Origin: Sanderia malayensis
Lineage: Eukaryota; Cnidaria; Scyphozoa; Semaeostomeae; Pelagiidae
Length of the DNA stretch: 64,000 nucleotides
Assembly: GCA_013076295.1 (NCBI GenBank)
Contig: RQOL01000618.1
Coordinates: forward strand, 2,914,001-2,978,000
Reading direction: 5' to 3'
Shown: positions 12,601-27,800 of the stretch, piece by piece
How positions within the stretch are numbered: position 1 is the stretch's first letter
Layout: each line of letters opens with the position of its first letter
Notes under the pieces: generated by a model
Seen by the model: only the letters and a program-made list of their open reading frames with translations
Told to the model about the DNA's origin: nothing
Databases searched by the model: none
Position numbers and translations under genes: made by a program

Positions 12601-13593
12601 GTATTCATTGACGAATTGCGTGTTATTGTGACGCCATCGTTTTTGTGCAGATAGCAGACGATGATCTAAAGCGCAGAGCACTGCTTCCATCGGATATGCC
12701 TCTTGTCGAAGAATCGCTTGAAGATGCAGAACTGGCAAAACGAATGAGATACGGCGAAGGTATTGTATTTCAATAGATGAATTGATAAAAAAATCATGGA
12801 GAAATCATGTATCTGTTACAGACCTTCTGCTAGTTTCATTACATAATGCCCTTGCTTCCCTGTGCTCTATTTCATATCCTTTTCCCGTAGCGGTATGAAA
12901 TAGAACACAAGGAAGCAAGGGGATTATGTAATGAGACTAACCCTCTTCGGCTGTTTGTCCTTGAAGAAATGCTTTTGTGAAATGTTCTCCGAACAGAGTA
13001 GAATACATGATATTATGTCTTGATACAGAATGTGGAATGCTTCATCCAGTGCTTTTTTCGTAGGTGACTTGCGTCCTGATTTGAAACGAAACCTACGAAA
13101 ATTGGAAATAAAACGAAGCTCGATATTTCCACAGCAGAAAAAGCCAAGCGCTGTTGATAGGAAAGAGAAACTTGCACGCCGTATTGCTGGTATTGCCTCA
13201 TCCTCCTCTAAAACGAAGTTGGCCGACAAAAATTTATTGGTAAGCGAGGGTGTTAGGACAATGAGAAGAGATGCTGTTGGGGTGAGCGATTTAAACAATG
13301 ATTTTAATGTTAAAACGAAAAAATCCAACGAATCAGTTGAAACTAGTGATACTTGCACCATGAATAGCTCAAATCGCGAACACTGTGTATCTGAAATCCA
13401 ACAACCGCAACAACAACAACAACAGTCGACGGAATTGGTTAGTGATAGCACTACTACGGAGCTGTTAAATGCTGCTGTTGAAATTAGGACGAATGTTGTG
13501 AATGAGGCTTGTGATGTGAACAGACCTGGAAAATTGAATTCTTCGTTGGTAGTAGGTTATAGCAGCAGTTCTAGTGGCTCTGACAATGAGTAG
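9681..13593 (+). CDS. YJU2B: YJU2B/CCDC130 family splicing-related protein
   Basis: Member of the YJU2/CWC16 family (coiled-coil domain-containing protein 130), linked to spliceosome function. Exons: a probable first exon ending in the bare start codon (9681-9683, followed by donor GTAATA), then 9885-9938, 10097-10176, 11287-11342, 11484-11602, 11681-11765, 12216-12418, 12651-12759 and 13064-13593; this gives 412 residues against about 396 in human. The N-terminus GERKGVNKYYPPDFDPGK, the FEMPYNIWC block with paired Cys (WCNGCGNHIGMG and KCHLCDQHF, likely metal binding) and KVGNYYTTPIYKFRMKC are near-identical to the family. The C-terminus is low complexity and ends in a Ser/acidic tail (SSSSSGSDNE), as in the human protein. 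The start exon is inferred from phase and homology only. The intron 10177-11286 is filled by a 61-bp minisatellite. Confidence 0.93.
10262..11140. repeat. 61-bp minisatellite, about 14 copies
   Basis: Very regular tandem array in the YJU2B intron. Each 61-bp unit contains TTTTGGCCTTCGATGTGAG, GGAACAGCGATCTTCAACAA and AAGTGGGGTGGGTTTCT. Two alternating variants end in CTCTTA or CTGTTG. Because 61 is not a multiple of three and the unit has few stops, every copy opens a 60-residue frame; these frames are not genes. Confidence 0.97.
12459..12600. mobile_element. hairpin MITE with perfect 33-bp terminal inverted repeats
   Basis: 142-bp element in the YJU2B intron 12419-12650. The left arm at 12459-12491 starts TAGACTCACTACATTGCGTC; the right arm at 12568-12600 is its exact reverse complement. 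CTAG occurs at both edges. No coding capacity. Same family as the copy at 51933-52030. Confidence 0.92.
12831..12939. mobile_element. hairpin MITE, diverged relative of the 12459 element
   Basis: 109-bp near-perfect hairpin in the YJU2B intron 12760-13063. The left arm starts TAGTTTCATTACATAATGCC and the right arm ends GGATTATGTAATGAGACTA; arms are about 46 bp. The ends resemble those at 12459, suggesting a related subfamily. Confidence 0.88.
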
Positions 13594-14735
13594 CATGTTG
13601 TTATAATTGTTGATTCATTCTTCAAATAGTCAGCGATATGATGCAGTTTCTAGCCACGGCCTCGCCAATCGGTTTTGGCGTCTAAGGGAGAATCTAAATC
13701 AAGTTCTGTTTTGAAAATGTTTTGCTTTCGAATCTAACTTCAATTGTGAATCCCTTTACAAAAAAACAGCAAAAACTGTTTGTAAATATGCCGCTCTGAA
13801 TTTAGCACGTCGATATTCATAGACTCTTATCTGGTTTGAAATGCTTTGATTCCCACACCTGCATGTCGTTATCTCGCTCTCTTATTGGTCGATCAAATGG
13901 CCTTGTGTTTTAATTGTGTTAGCTTTCTTTTTGCAAACTAACCGAGAGCAAATATCCAACCAGCAGCTCAGCTCAAATTTATTTGCCAAGAAGACACTTA
14001 TCAGCCTATTTTTAATTATCAATGGATCGATTTTTTTAATTAATTAAGATAAATAATCACAGAAGAATCTCCAGGAATATTCCTCATGCAGTGAATATAT
14101 CGGTTTTTAAAATTTTTCTTTTGTGGAGCGCATTGCTGTTTGCTTAGTGAATCAAATTAATGCAGGTTCTGATATTCAGGTGGCATAATCTACTATTCAT
14201 TGTAATCGCGAAGTAGCACTGCGTTATGCTGTTTGATATCAAGTTGTGGCTAACAGCAAATTGAAAGTTACTGGATGGATATCAATCAAAATCATGATAA
14301 TTAATACAATCCTTAGAGGACTGGGTTCTGTTCTTAGCGGGATGAATAACCAGTTGCTAATATGCGCGTTTGACTTGCCTGGTTTCTGTAGATTGAAAAA
14401 GTTAGAGGCGAAAAAGTTGGCATCACTGGGAAGTAAAGTATAAGTATCATCTCCAAAGTCACATTGTTGACAAAAGAAGAAAATATTGGATTTTTATTAA
14501 CTGAAGAATATTTTCATCGACATCCATTCGGCTGGCCGCATCTTGCACAGGAATCACATGAGTTTTATTATTGGAAAATTTATCGGAAAAGAAATGTTGC
14601 CTTCGAGTGTGGAAGTGATTAAACATGTGAATGAACCTCAGTCTGATTAGCGAGAGGTTTTTGACAATATTTGCAGTATTCATACCAAAGAACACTATAG
14701 GATTGTGATTTGGTTCGTCTAAATTTCACCACGAA
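13594..14735. other. intergenic spacer, no feature seen
   Basis: AT-rich spacer between YJU2B and the first GPCR. A 65-codon frame at 14246-14443 has no recognisable domain or splice context and is not called. No clear polyadenylation signal for YJU2B was found. Confidence 0.6.
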
Positions 14736-15464
14736 ATGGCCGTGCTTAACACTTTTAGTAGGGTGTTGTTGACTGTCTTCTGTTGCATCGTATTTCTATT
14801 TGGCATATTTTTCAATGTGTTATTATTGTTCGTCATTTGTCGTACGAAAAAGATCCGTCGACATGTATCCTCCATGTATCTTATAGCCCTACTCGTCTGC
14901 CAACTTACTGCATGTTTTTATGAAGTACCTTACTATATAATCAGCTTGGCTGTCGATTTACCACCATTTCCAAACCATAGGTTCGATACTGTTTGCAGTG
15001 TTACGATGTTCACCATTTATTTTATTGCCGACTTGAAAATTCTCCTTCTCATGTTGATGTCGCTGGAACGTTACCTTGCGATACGTCATCCATTCCATTA
15101 TTCGCGTTACGTCAACAAAACACGCATTGGCCTATCGCTAGGTTACGTGCTGGCACAAACATTTGTGCTCAAGTTGCCGTTATTGATAATGACGGGCTGG
15201 TCGCAATACGATGGGAAGCCAGGCTACGCATGTGGCCTCGTTTGGAATTCCCTGGATTTCGTCTTCATCCTATTATCAGCGATTGTCAGTATTATTTTAC
15301 CATCGTTGATAATGGTTTTCACTAATGTCACTGTGTTCTTAACAGCCAGACGTCAACGTATAAAGATAGCCAATCAATCAAAGCGTATTGCTGATATGGA
15401 CACGGACCACATTCCATTGGTCCGTGTTTTCAGCCATTCCACAAGCAATCGGAAGATGACATGA
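14736..15464 (+). CDS. class A GPCR-like protein ending after TM5
   Basis: Single-exon frame of 242 residues. TM1 (residues about 8-33) is followed by a basic loop, TM2 containing EVPYYI, TM3 with LKILLLMLMSLERYLAI (ERY in the DRY position), TM4, an extracellular loop with CGLVW, TM5 (about 172-200) and a basic start of the third intracellular loop. The frame then stops at TGA; no TM6 or TM7 is visible in any frame before the next gene. It is paralogous to the complete receptor at 19544-20839 (shared EVPYYI, LKI-LL, CG-VW). It could be a truncated receptor, a pseudogene, or a gene whose last exon I cannot see. Confidence 0.75.
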   Translation: MAVLNTFSRVLLTVFCCIVFLFGIFFNVLLLFVICRTKKIRRHVSSMYLIALLVCQLTACFYEVPYYIISLAVDLPPFPNHRFDTVCSVTMFTIYFIADLKILLLMLMSLERYLAIRHPFHYSRYVNKTRIGLSLGYVLAQTFVLKLPLLIMTGWSQYDGKPGYACGLVWNSLDFVFILLSAIVSIILPSLIMVFTNVTVFLTARRQRIKIANQSKRIADMDTDHIPLVRVFSHSTSNRKMT

Positions 15465-15983
15465 TGGAGGGATGGATCTCCGCTCATTTCCTTTACTGAA
15501 TCTTCAAAATAATACGGCGATATTTTGAATTTATCTTTGGTAAATTGTTCGCTAATGCGTTAGATGTGTACTAATGAACGTTTTGGGGGTGAAGTTGGAG
15601 CTACTTAATGAGGCCAATTAAATGACGAACAAACATTTTTCATTGATCGACACAGACAATTGTTCTCTGTTCCTTTGTTTTGTTAGAGTTTTTTGTCGTG
15701 TTGAAAGGCTTTCTGGTCCTGATGAGGCAAACTTTTATCTGCCGATTTTTGACTGATCCATTATCACAGCAAAGCAATATCAAATTGCTCTGCTTTGCAA
15801 TAAATTATCCTGTCACTGGATTGGAATGAGATTTGCAGTTGGGCTATCTGATATTCGTATGGTACGTCTCAAAGTTAGTCTTTTAGTGACACACACAGCA
15901 AAAAGTTAAGCTGGGAGAATTAAGCAAGTTACCTGGGCCTGATCTGACACAATTGCGTATATTTCGATATTTACAACAGGGCA
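15465..15983. other. spacer between GPCR-like gene and TGF-beta ligand gene
   Basis: Searched for a missing TM6-TM7 exon of the preceding receptor; none recognised. It presumably holds the ligand's promoter and 5' leader, but no clear core promoter element is seen. Confidence 0.5.
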
Positions 15984-17871
15984 ATGTTTATCTCAATTTC
16001 GTCTTTGTTTTTCCTGCTGCTTGCCTATTCGATAACATTGGGCCTAGCAGATCCATCGACTGAAGAAGTTGAAGTTGAAGCTGGTGGAACAAAGCCCAGT
16101 TTGTCACAAGATTCCCAGCGCTCAAGAGGAGAAAGCATGGTAAACAAGAAGTTTTCTTCACAATATTTGTATTCTCGTGCAATACGCATTGAAATGGCGA
16201 AAAACGAAATACTAAAAAAACTGGGCATGAAATCTCGACCCCCGCAAATGCACAACTTGAAGGCAAATATCCCGAAGCCTGTTTTTGACGGAGAAATAAG
16301 CTCACTATTCTCAGATGAGAAAGACAAATCGACAAAAGTTGTGGCTGCGGTCATCCCAGCTGACACTGGTATGTTGTTGTACAATTTTTATTTTCACTGT
16401 CTCCACTTTCCACTGTAGATGGTGCATGCTAATTAATTGCGTTACCCCGTTTTGACTGCCCCAATCAATTAATAAACACATGTTTATCGGGGGGGGGGAA
16501 GTTGTTTTCCGGGAGGCTTATCGTTACGATGCATTGCATACGATGTCAACAAATGAGAATTTATTGCAGTCACAATAATATCTCGAGCCCTGGCATTCAA
16601 TATTGATATTTGCCCTGGAGCCAGTATCGTCTCGCATTTACATTTCTGCAACTGCGGACAATGCTATGAACAATGGACCACGAACCCGGGAAGGGAACGA
16701 GGAACAGGGGACATTAACCAATTTCCAATAGAAAGATTATTCAGTGACCTGGGTGTTGAGGGAGGTCAGACTCAACAGTATTAGAAACCAGCTCAGCATG
16801 AAAACACTTGGATATACAAGGTGTTACTTGGTGCCCAGTGCCCATGGCTTTCATAGAATCTCATTCAGGGTGGGTCATTTGAGATAATCCATGAGAAGGG
16901 TTTTTGTCAAGGATATCATTCTGTGGTGCATTATTACCAAATTACCATTGACGTACGTCCATAACTTAATCCCCACCTAGTTTAACCCAAACAGCAGCTA
17001 TCAGAAAATGACCACTCTTGACTCATAGTGAGGAAATATAAGAAGGAATCGTATTGTTGTTCTCATGGGTTATTTATGCTGATTATAACGGGGGGGTTAT
17101 TTTGTGATTTTTGTAGGTGACTCTGCTATATGCAAAGGTAAAAAGGGCTGCTTCACTTTCCACCTGACTGACAAATTGTTCAAGGACCACGTCATTGACA
17201 AAGCATTCTTGCAGTTTTATACAAACCCGAAATTCGTCAGTACGCATGCGCCGAAAGTCAGGCTTGAAGCCAATTCGATTGGGGTGGATTTGTTGTCAAG
17301 GCGACGAATTCCGTTCAGCATTGGTTGGATTGAGTTCGATGTGAAACAACTGATTGAGAAATGGGTTGTGAGCAGCACTGAACACCAAACCGAGGCTCTA
17401 TCATTCAAAATCACGTGCGAAGACTGCAGGCCTCCTTCTGAGTTTCTAGTCAGCACGAAACCGAGGTACAGACCCTTTTTGTTGATTGACATCAGCGATA
17501 TGAAAAAGTCAAATACTCGCAAGAGAAGGTCGAATTCGGTGGATTGTATACCGGGCTATGACAAGTGCTGTCGCCAGTCATTGTATGTTTCATTCAAAGA
17601 GATCGGTTGGCACGATTGGATAATTGAACCCGCGGGTTTTGACGTGAATTTCTGCGAGGGACGATGCACGGGAAGCTCTGTGATGGGCGCAAAAACTCAC
17701 GGCTTTGTCAAGAAAGAGCTCATGTCACGAAAGATGAAGAAAGAGCTGCTTTCCGTATGCTGTGTGCCTACGAAGTTTGGAATGCTGACCTTGTTACATT
17801 TTGATGCAGACGGATTTGTTTTTAAAAGGACACTAAAAAACATGGTTGTAAAGGAGTGTGGTTGTTTGTGA
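15984..17871 (+). CDS. TGF-beta superfamily ligand, activin/myostatin-like
   Basis: Secreted dimeric growth factor; in this family the mature domain is released from a prodomain and binds type I/II Ser/Thr kinase receptors. Two exons: 15984-16368 and 17117-17871, 379 residues. Residues 1-22 form a signal peptide (FLLLAYSITLGLA). The prodomain has RIEMAKNEILKKLGMKSRPP, similar in layout to the GDF8/GDF11 N-terminal helix, and GWIEFDVKQLIEKWV near its end. The furin site RKRR is followed by a mature domain of about 113 residues with nine cysteines: VDC, DKCC, NFC, GRC, VCC and the terminal CGC. The extra first pair plus GWHDWIIEPAGF places it in the activin/myostatin/TGF-beta branch rather than the seven-Cys BMP branch. 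Which subfamily is uncertain. An AATAAA lies at 18062. Confidence 0.93.
16369..17116. other. intron of TGF-beta ligand gene
   Basis: 748-base phase 1 intron with GTATGT donor and TTTTTGTAG acceptor. It contains G-runs at about 16490 and 17090 but no recognisable gene or transposon. Confidence 0.8.
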
Positions 17872-19543
17872 AAGCAATTTAATTGGATTTCTTTTGCTTT
17901 TCCTTTCTCTTCTTGTTTTCAAACACACAGGACGACATGTTTGTCTATGCTTGCCAGCATTGGTGTAACAGGAGACTTTTATTTCAAAGTACAAACATTT
18001 TCTTATTTCTTCCGAGCATCGATATTGTATTTTATATCGGTGATCGCTAATTCTGTGAGAAAATAAATATTTGCAATGGCAATCGTAATATCTTTGGTAG
18101 TTCATTGTAAATTGACTTTACTGTTTTTTACTGCGTTGACTTTTGATGGAAAGGAGACCCGTAAATGCTAATCAATTGATCAAAACGTATATAAACAGCA
18201 ATAGTTTTCAATAAAACTCAATATATATTTGCCAATCCACCGGGATAAGCGATTTAGCGTTAAGAGTGGCGCTGTTTTACTTGTAAACTTGCTCATATGA
18301 ATGTGATTGCGTTTATTCTGCTTCAATGCAAAACATATTTACACAGACGATGTTTACAAACAGGTTTAAAATACACAAGAAAAGCACTTCTTTGATATTT
18401 TTGTTTAATCAATGGCAACAACAGGGAATATAGTTTAATTGGCAGTTAGGAGGAATTAGCGAAATTCGTGCTAAACTAGTTCACAGAGTCCACTAACTTG
18501 TGCACACTCGTTAGCATCGTCGCATATGAAATAACAGACGAAACCTTTAACACGCTTTAACATATATTATTTTTAAAATAAATAATATGCTCCAACGTGC
18601 TTGTTGTTGTTATAAAACTACATCTGCTGCTAATTTCTTCATGTTTAATCATTTGTTTTGTTATTATTAATGAAAGACCGCTTGTGAGCTGTCCACTATC
18701 CAAATGTCAAATTAATTGTTAAAGCGTTTTAGCATAGGATGTTTTGTGCAAACCTATTCATCGTTACAATAGTTGATTTCGTTTAACAGTCAATATTTAA
18801 GCAGCTCATTTGCAATTTAAGCGTTTTACTATAATTCTTGATTTAAGAACAGGTTATTCTAGCTGGCACATTTAACACTGTCAGTTGGATAACATATGTT
18901 GAAGTCGTACCCCGGCAAGGAGTTTTTATGTAGATGACAGTTGACAAGGTTGATGGTTATGGGATGCACTGTCCTCAAACTTTACAGTGTTGCTTGTTAA
19001 CTGACTTATTCACTGTGTGCGAAATAACATGTTTTTAAGAAATTTAATAATTAATCTTGCTGGTCAAGGCCAGTTGGTTATCATTAGCTAGTCATCAGAT
19101 AAGATGGATTGGTTCGATTTCGTGTTGTATGTGGACATTGCAGAAAGAACTTGCCAAGAGAAATGCACAGTATAAGTTGACGAATAACTTTTACTACAAG
19201 AACGTTGCTTGAAGATTTTTTAAACTGATTTAACGAGCAAACTGCCATGTGAACGTTTGTGGAGAAACATTTTCTTGAAGAAAACGTACGGTATATGTTA
19301 AGAAGGAGTTCAATATATTTTGAAGTAAAATGTCGCCCAAAGTCAAGGCGAATGGGTTTTCAAGAGGCTGTGAAGTATAGTTTTGGAACGAACTGCTGGA
19401 AATCATTAAGAAGAGAATTCCAAATTCGAAATAAAGAAAAACAGAAATTCGAAAGGAGGTTGAAAAAGAAAGTTGAGAAAGAAAAACAGCATTTCGAAAG
19501 GAGGATTTTTAAAATCTGACGTCACGGTTTGCCATCTGCCAGC
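17872..19543. other. intergenic spacer with poly(A) signal
   Basis: AT-rich spacer. It holds the ligand gene's AATAAA at 18062. A Lys/Arg-rich frame at 19259-19519 just before the second GPCR shows no domain and is probably 5' leader. Confidence 0.6.
18062..18067 (+). terminator. polyadenylation signal of TGF-beta ligand gene
   Basis: Canonical AATAAA about 190 bases after the stop codon at 17871. Confidence 0.7.
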
Positions 19544-20839
19544 ATGGCAATCACTCTGGCTGAGACGATTCTGATGACGTCATATTATTCGATAGTTGGT
19601 GTTTTTGGCTTATTTTCGAACATCTGGATCTTAGCTGCGATGTGCAAATCAAGAGAGTACAGAGACTGCGTTTCTGCCTACTACCTTTTCAACATCCTAT
19701 TCGTCAGCATACTTGCATGTATATTCGAGGTGCCGTATTACATTGCTGCCATCGTGGAAAAGTGGCCTGGTCCATCCACTCTCGTGGACAAGAACAAGTA
19801 CGTTCCTTTGTGTCAGGTGAGCATTTTTCTATTCTACACGATATCAACTTTGAAGATATACCTCCTGACGGCCATGTCCATAGATAGATTCATAGCTGTA
19901 CTCTATCCCTATGTTTACAAAGAAAAGACTACGAAAACGAAAGTTTTCCTGGTGATACTGTTCGTGTGGCTTATAAGCTTCGCTATTACAATCCCTTTAC
20001 CGTCGACTGAGGGCCTAATCACGTACTTGGCAATGCACGGTAGTTTTTGTGGTGTTGTGTGGAGCAATGCAGATAGATCATACGTGCTATTGGGCGGGAC
20101 TCTCGTCGCAATATTCCCGCCAATCGTCATGCTCGTTACCAATCTCCGCGTGTACAAGACGGCCCGCAAGCAAGCCAGGCTTATTCATCAAGCCAATATC
20201 AGATACACACACGAAAATGGCACAAGAAACCGACGTAACAAAGACAGGGCGACTGTTGAACTCGCCACCGAAGTTTCTCAAAAACAAACGAATAGAATTG
20301 ACCGTTGCGCCTCCACAGCTACTACTATGCAGGCTCGCGAAGAGATGATAGTAGAAGACATTGAAACAGTAAGGCTGGAGTCAATCACTCAAAGCCACGC
20401 AGGTACAGACAAAGAAAATGATGAGCACAGATTGGGTAACAATGTGCCTGTTGCAACTGATCATCATAATAATGTAGCGAGATTTGGCTCCAAAAAAGAA
20501 GAATGCTTCAGTCAAAACACCGACCAGCGGAAGACAGACCCAGGACCGCGGAATAAGTCGTGCGAAGGGTCCTTTTCAAGTCGCACTTCATCTCTGAATT
20601 GGAGCATCATTTGTTCAACGCTGCTATTAGTGCTTACTTTTTTCGTCACGTGGCTACCATTTATCTGGTCTCGTATCTATGAGACATTCTCGCCGATTGG
20701 TTTGAGTGAGAAGGTTGTGCTTTACACCACTGCTTCAACATTGCTAGATAACGTCCTTAATCCTGTAATTATGCTTGCAACAAGAAAGAAGCTCAGAACC
20801 AAATGCCTGAGGCTTTTACTCAAAAAGACATCTCACTAA
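19544..20839 (+). CDS. class A G protein-coupled receptor
   Basis: Intronless receptor of 431 residues, starting at the ATG in CAGCATGGCAATC. Seven TM segments are visible: TM1 about residues 8-32; TM2 with EVPYYI; TM3 with LKIYLLTAMSIDRFIAV (DRF in the DRY position); TM4; TM5 with IFPPIVMLVTNLRVY; TM6 with FFVTWLPFIW (WLP in the CWxP position); TM7 with DNVLNPVIML (NPxxY-like, with L in place of Y). The third intracellular loop is very long (about 130 residues), charged and Ser/Thr-rich. The short C-terminus ends KKTSH. Ligand unknown; the closest relative in this window is the truncated receptor at 14736. Intronless GPCR genes are common in invertebrates. Confidence 0.92.
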   Translation: MAITLAETILMTSYYSIVGVFGLFSNIWILAAMCKSREYRDCVSAYYLFNILFVSILACIFEVPYYIAAIVEKWPGPSTLVDKNKYVPLCQVSIFLFYTISTLKIYLLTAMSIDRFIAVLYPYVYKEKTTKTKVFLVILFVWLISFAITIPLPSTEGLITYLAMHGSFCGVVWSNADRSYVLLGGTLVAIFPPIVMLVTNLRVYKTARKQARLIHQANIRYTHENGTRNRRNKDRATVELATEVSQKQTNRIDRCASTATTMQAREEMIVEDIETVRLESITQSHAGTDKENDEHRLGNNVPVATDHHNNVARFGSKKEECFSQNTDQRKTDPGPRNKSCEGSFSSRTSSLNWSIICSTLLLVLTFFVTWLPFIWSRIYETFSPIGLSEKVVLYTTASTLLDNVLNPVIMLATRKKLRTKCLRLLLKKTSH

Positions 20840-21271
20840 GCAATTAAAAATCATTATCTTACATTATAATATAATATAAATATTATTCATAAATATTTAC
20901 ACATGATAGCTAATGAAATCTTTGCTATGAACATGGATAGGTGAAATAGTCAAAGAGTTAAAATAGTTAATAAATAAACAAAGTAAAAGAGCAAGACACT
21001 TATTATTTAATTTGTTTATTACGCAATTAATGAATGCAGATGGGCAAGGCCCAGGACACTGGGATTCACTGAAAACTGTTCAACATTATTATCATTAGTT
21101 AATCACACTCACGCTAGTTTTAATTGTTCAATAGCACACCATATGTCCTTTATGCGTATTGCTGATAAAAATTCTTTCATATTTGGGGACGTGGAAGACA
21201 GAATTATCCAAAACATGTGGTACAACAACAACAACATTGTTTGAGACGTGGTGGAGAAATAGTTAACCAAG
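20840..21271. other. spacer between GPCR and YIPF genes
   Basis: AT-rich, with the poly(A) signal above. No other feature seen. Confidence 0.6.
20969..20974 (+). terminator. possible polyadenylation signal of GPCR gene
   Basis: AATAAA within TTAATAAATAAACA, 130 bases after the stop codon. Confidence 0.5.
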
Positions 21272-24395
<3,124 letters not shown>

Positions 24396-24828
24396 CAGAA
24401 ATTAAATTTGTCTTATGTTTATTATCATTGGGTTCTTTGCCAATTTGCTGTCATCGAAATTTAAATTAGTGTTGTTGACCGGAACGGATAATTTTATTTT
24501 GATTATTTTTTGCTGCTCCATATCGATATCTGAAATGTAGATGTATTTACTTAAGTTTGGTTTCTGTTATTATGGAGCTCTCTTAGAGTCATACGCCATG
24601 TTTTTCTTTGAGTGGATGACACTTGTTATCTCCCTTTCTTGACTAGTTTTACTTGAGCTGATTATTGCGAACTAAGCAAACAAAACAAATATATTTTGCA
24701 TTTTATTTCGCTTTGAAAAGAATATTTTAGTTTCATCACCAAGTTCTTCAAGCTCAACAATTCAACTCAATATTCGAAGGCGATAAAGTTTGAGCCACGT
24801 TGGGCCTAAGGCCAACCTTTTGTTCAAA
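24396..24828. other. spacer between YIPF and FARSA genes
   Basis: Short AT-rich interval between two same-strand genes; no element recognised. Confidence 0.6.
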
Positions 24829-27800
24829 ATGGCAAGCGAAACTATACCTCGTTTTATTTTGGAGGCAGTTGAGCTTCATGGCACTGTTGATACCTTTGAA
24901 CTTGCTAAACAACATGGCAAGGATCATCAGCTCTTTGTTGGTGCTGTAAAGAGTTTGCAAACGCTCGGAAATGTAAGTTTTTATGTTGACATTCATAGGG
25001 TCCTATCCATCCTATGTAGGTTTCGTTTGACCACACTAAACGAAAAGCATCACGCTACTTAGGCCTTGCCACGCCCCCTAACTTAGCGGATTTTTTCCCT
25101 TTGTATACTATTTGCGCATTTGACTCTTACCTTTACATTGATTTATCAAGTTTTCACACCAATTCACTCTGGGTTTTTTCTCAAACATTTTCTTTATATA
25201 CAACTTGAGGTTTGTTTAATTGGTAATTTTCGACCACCACCAGGTGATAAAAACAGAGCAAAAGCAAAGAGAAGCTTTGGTTTTGACAGGGGAAGGTGAG
25301 AAAATGGCAGCAAGTGGAAGCTATGAAGCCATCTTGTACAGCTTAGTACCCGATGAAGGTTTGCTTCAATCTAAAATGAAGGTAAGCTAGTTGTCTGAGG
25401 AATCAAGCTTGTTAAATAAGGACCCAGCCTCTAATACACGCCTAGGGCCATTATTAGGAAGCCATGTTTCAAAGAGTGAGAGCTATGGCCACACAGATTA
25501 TCAAAGATTGAAAGTTGTCGTATCTTCGGTAAGAAAGAAGGCTTTTTCAAAGTATCAGATGTGGAAGAAAACACAAAGTCCAAACAAATTAGAGACCCAG
25601 GCATTTAATAGATGAAACATTGTATGCTATACTATAAGCTATTTGTCACTTATATATTTGTAATTGGGTCAACATTTGATTTGTTCCATGTTTTATTGCA
25701 GAGCTTATCCCTTGGTGACAATGCAAAATTAGGTTTTAGTAAAGGCATGTCTGAAGGTTGGCTAAGAATTGACAAGCAAGCAAAAGATGGGCCCACAATC
25801 TATAAAAAAGTATGCTTTTATAATTTACACTTGAAGTTTGCTACACTTGATTAAACTCTTCTGTTCTGTCTCTTGTTTCCTCGAGCCTTCTTGCCATATT
25901 TTAGTCAATGCATGCAAATTATCAACTAATCATTTTCTAGGTTGATAGCATCATTGATCATGTCAAAGAAAATCTGCAACATATAAAAAACAAAAATTTT
26001 GAAGCAGTTCCTGACAATAAACTGAATGAACTAAAAAGAAGAAAACTTATAACAAAAGAGTAAGTTTGCTGTTTAACAAACTCTGATGCAGTTCATACAA
26101 TATTGTAGTAGCTATTAATTGTATTTGAATGTGATTGTCTGATGTATTTTTTCTGATTTTTTAGAGTTATCAAAAGTTTATTGATTTCTAAAGGTAGTGA
26201 ATTTAGTTTGTCAACTTCAAAATTGGAAACAGATCTCACACCAGAAATGTTAATAAGGTTCACACATTTTTATTTTTACTATCTTTTTTATTTTACTTTT
26301 TACTTGTTTGCATTCATCATTGTTTCATCACTGCCAGGGTTTTCAGATGATGTCCTAATCTTAATCCTTTTCTTATTCTATTCTAGTGGCTCTTGGAAAA
26401 CTAAAAAATTCAAGGAATACAATTTCAACTCACTGGGTATAATGCCAAGCTCCGGCTATCTTCATCCGCTCATGAAAGTACGTGCTGAGTTCAGACAGAT
26501 CTTCCTTGAGATGGGGTCAGTATAATTCTAATCCAGCATTCTTTCTTGCTCACAAGAACCTTGGCAATGGTAAAATCTGAATATACTGAAATATTTATTT
26601 TTGTGTTTGCTTGCTTGCATTTTTAGATTTACTGAAATGCCAACAAATAATTTTGTGGAGAGTTCATTCTGGAATTTTGATGCACTTTTCCAACCACAAC
26701 AACATCCAGCCAGAGATGCGCATGACACATTTTTCTTGTCAGGTAGAATTTCACAGACCAATTCACTTCATCCCTTTACTTGCCTTGATTCAGATGTTTT
26801 AAACACGTCCTTTCTTCTCATTGAATCGAATTGTTTTATTTCTATTGAATTGAATTGTTACGTTTTTATTGAATTGAATTGCTTCGTTGTCATTGAATTG
26901 AATTGTCGCCTCGACATTGAATTGAATTGTTTCGTTGTCCAAAAATTCCATTTGATAGGTCGATATCAAATCTTGGTTGATATCTTTGGCAATCAATGTT
27001 GTATCTTTCAGAGCCTGAATTCGCCAAATTATCCGATGTTTCAAGTGACTACATTGAGTCGGTGAAGAATATCCATTCCCATGGTGGACACGGCTCAGTC
27101 GGGTAAACTCTTGAATAATCTACTACCATTATTATGCACATTTTTCATTTTAATAATCGATAAAGACATTTTCCCCGGCTCTGTGGAGATATCTTCGTAA
27201 TGAAGATTATAAAAACAAATGAAGATCAACTGCTTTTTGATTTAGTTACCAATATGATTGGAAGATCACAGAAGCCAAGAAGAATCTACTCAGGACCCAC
27301 ACAACCGCTGTCAGTGCGAAAATGTTGGCTAATTTGGGGAAACAGGTAATAATAGATTTCTCTCCTGTTTGTTTGATTTGATTTGTAAGGTTCGGGAGCG
27401 TCACCACCAAGTATATTGTTTCACTATACAATCAAGCTGTGTAATTGATATAATTGATATGTTGTTGCAAAGTCAACCTTTCGAGATTGATAGAAATACC
27501 ACCTTAAAGAAGTCGATCCTACCTAATTTGAATTTTATTATTAAATATTTGATAATGCAGCAAATTTTGCACCAGGTCCCTTTTTTTTCTGTTTTGTGTC
27601 AACTGGATTTTCTTCATGGCTGACATGAAAGCAACCGTTTGTTGTTTGGACGTGTACCATTTGCTCTAACATCAATTAATTGGTGATTGTAACAAAGTAT
27701 TAATTTTTCTTAGGATAAGTTCACGCCTTCGAAGTTCTTCTCAATTGATCGCGTGTTTAGAAACGAAAGTCTTGATGCCACACATCTTGCCGAATTCCAT

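Noticed and set aside
12924..13451. 175-residue minus-strand frame with a poly-Cys stretch
   Set aside because: Antisense of the YJU2B last exon; the Cys run is the reverse of the CAA-rich tract.
14246..14443. 65-residue frame in the spacer after YJU2B
   Set aside because: No domain, no splice context, no paralogue.
19259..19519. 86-residue Lys/Arg/Glu-rich frame before the GPCR
   Set aside because: No ATG-started domain, compositionally biased, and ends just before the GPCR start; probably 5' leader.
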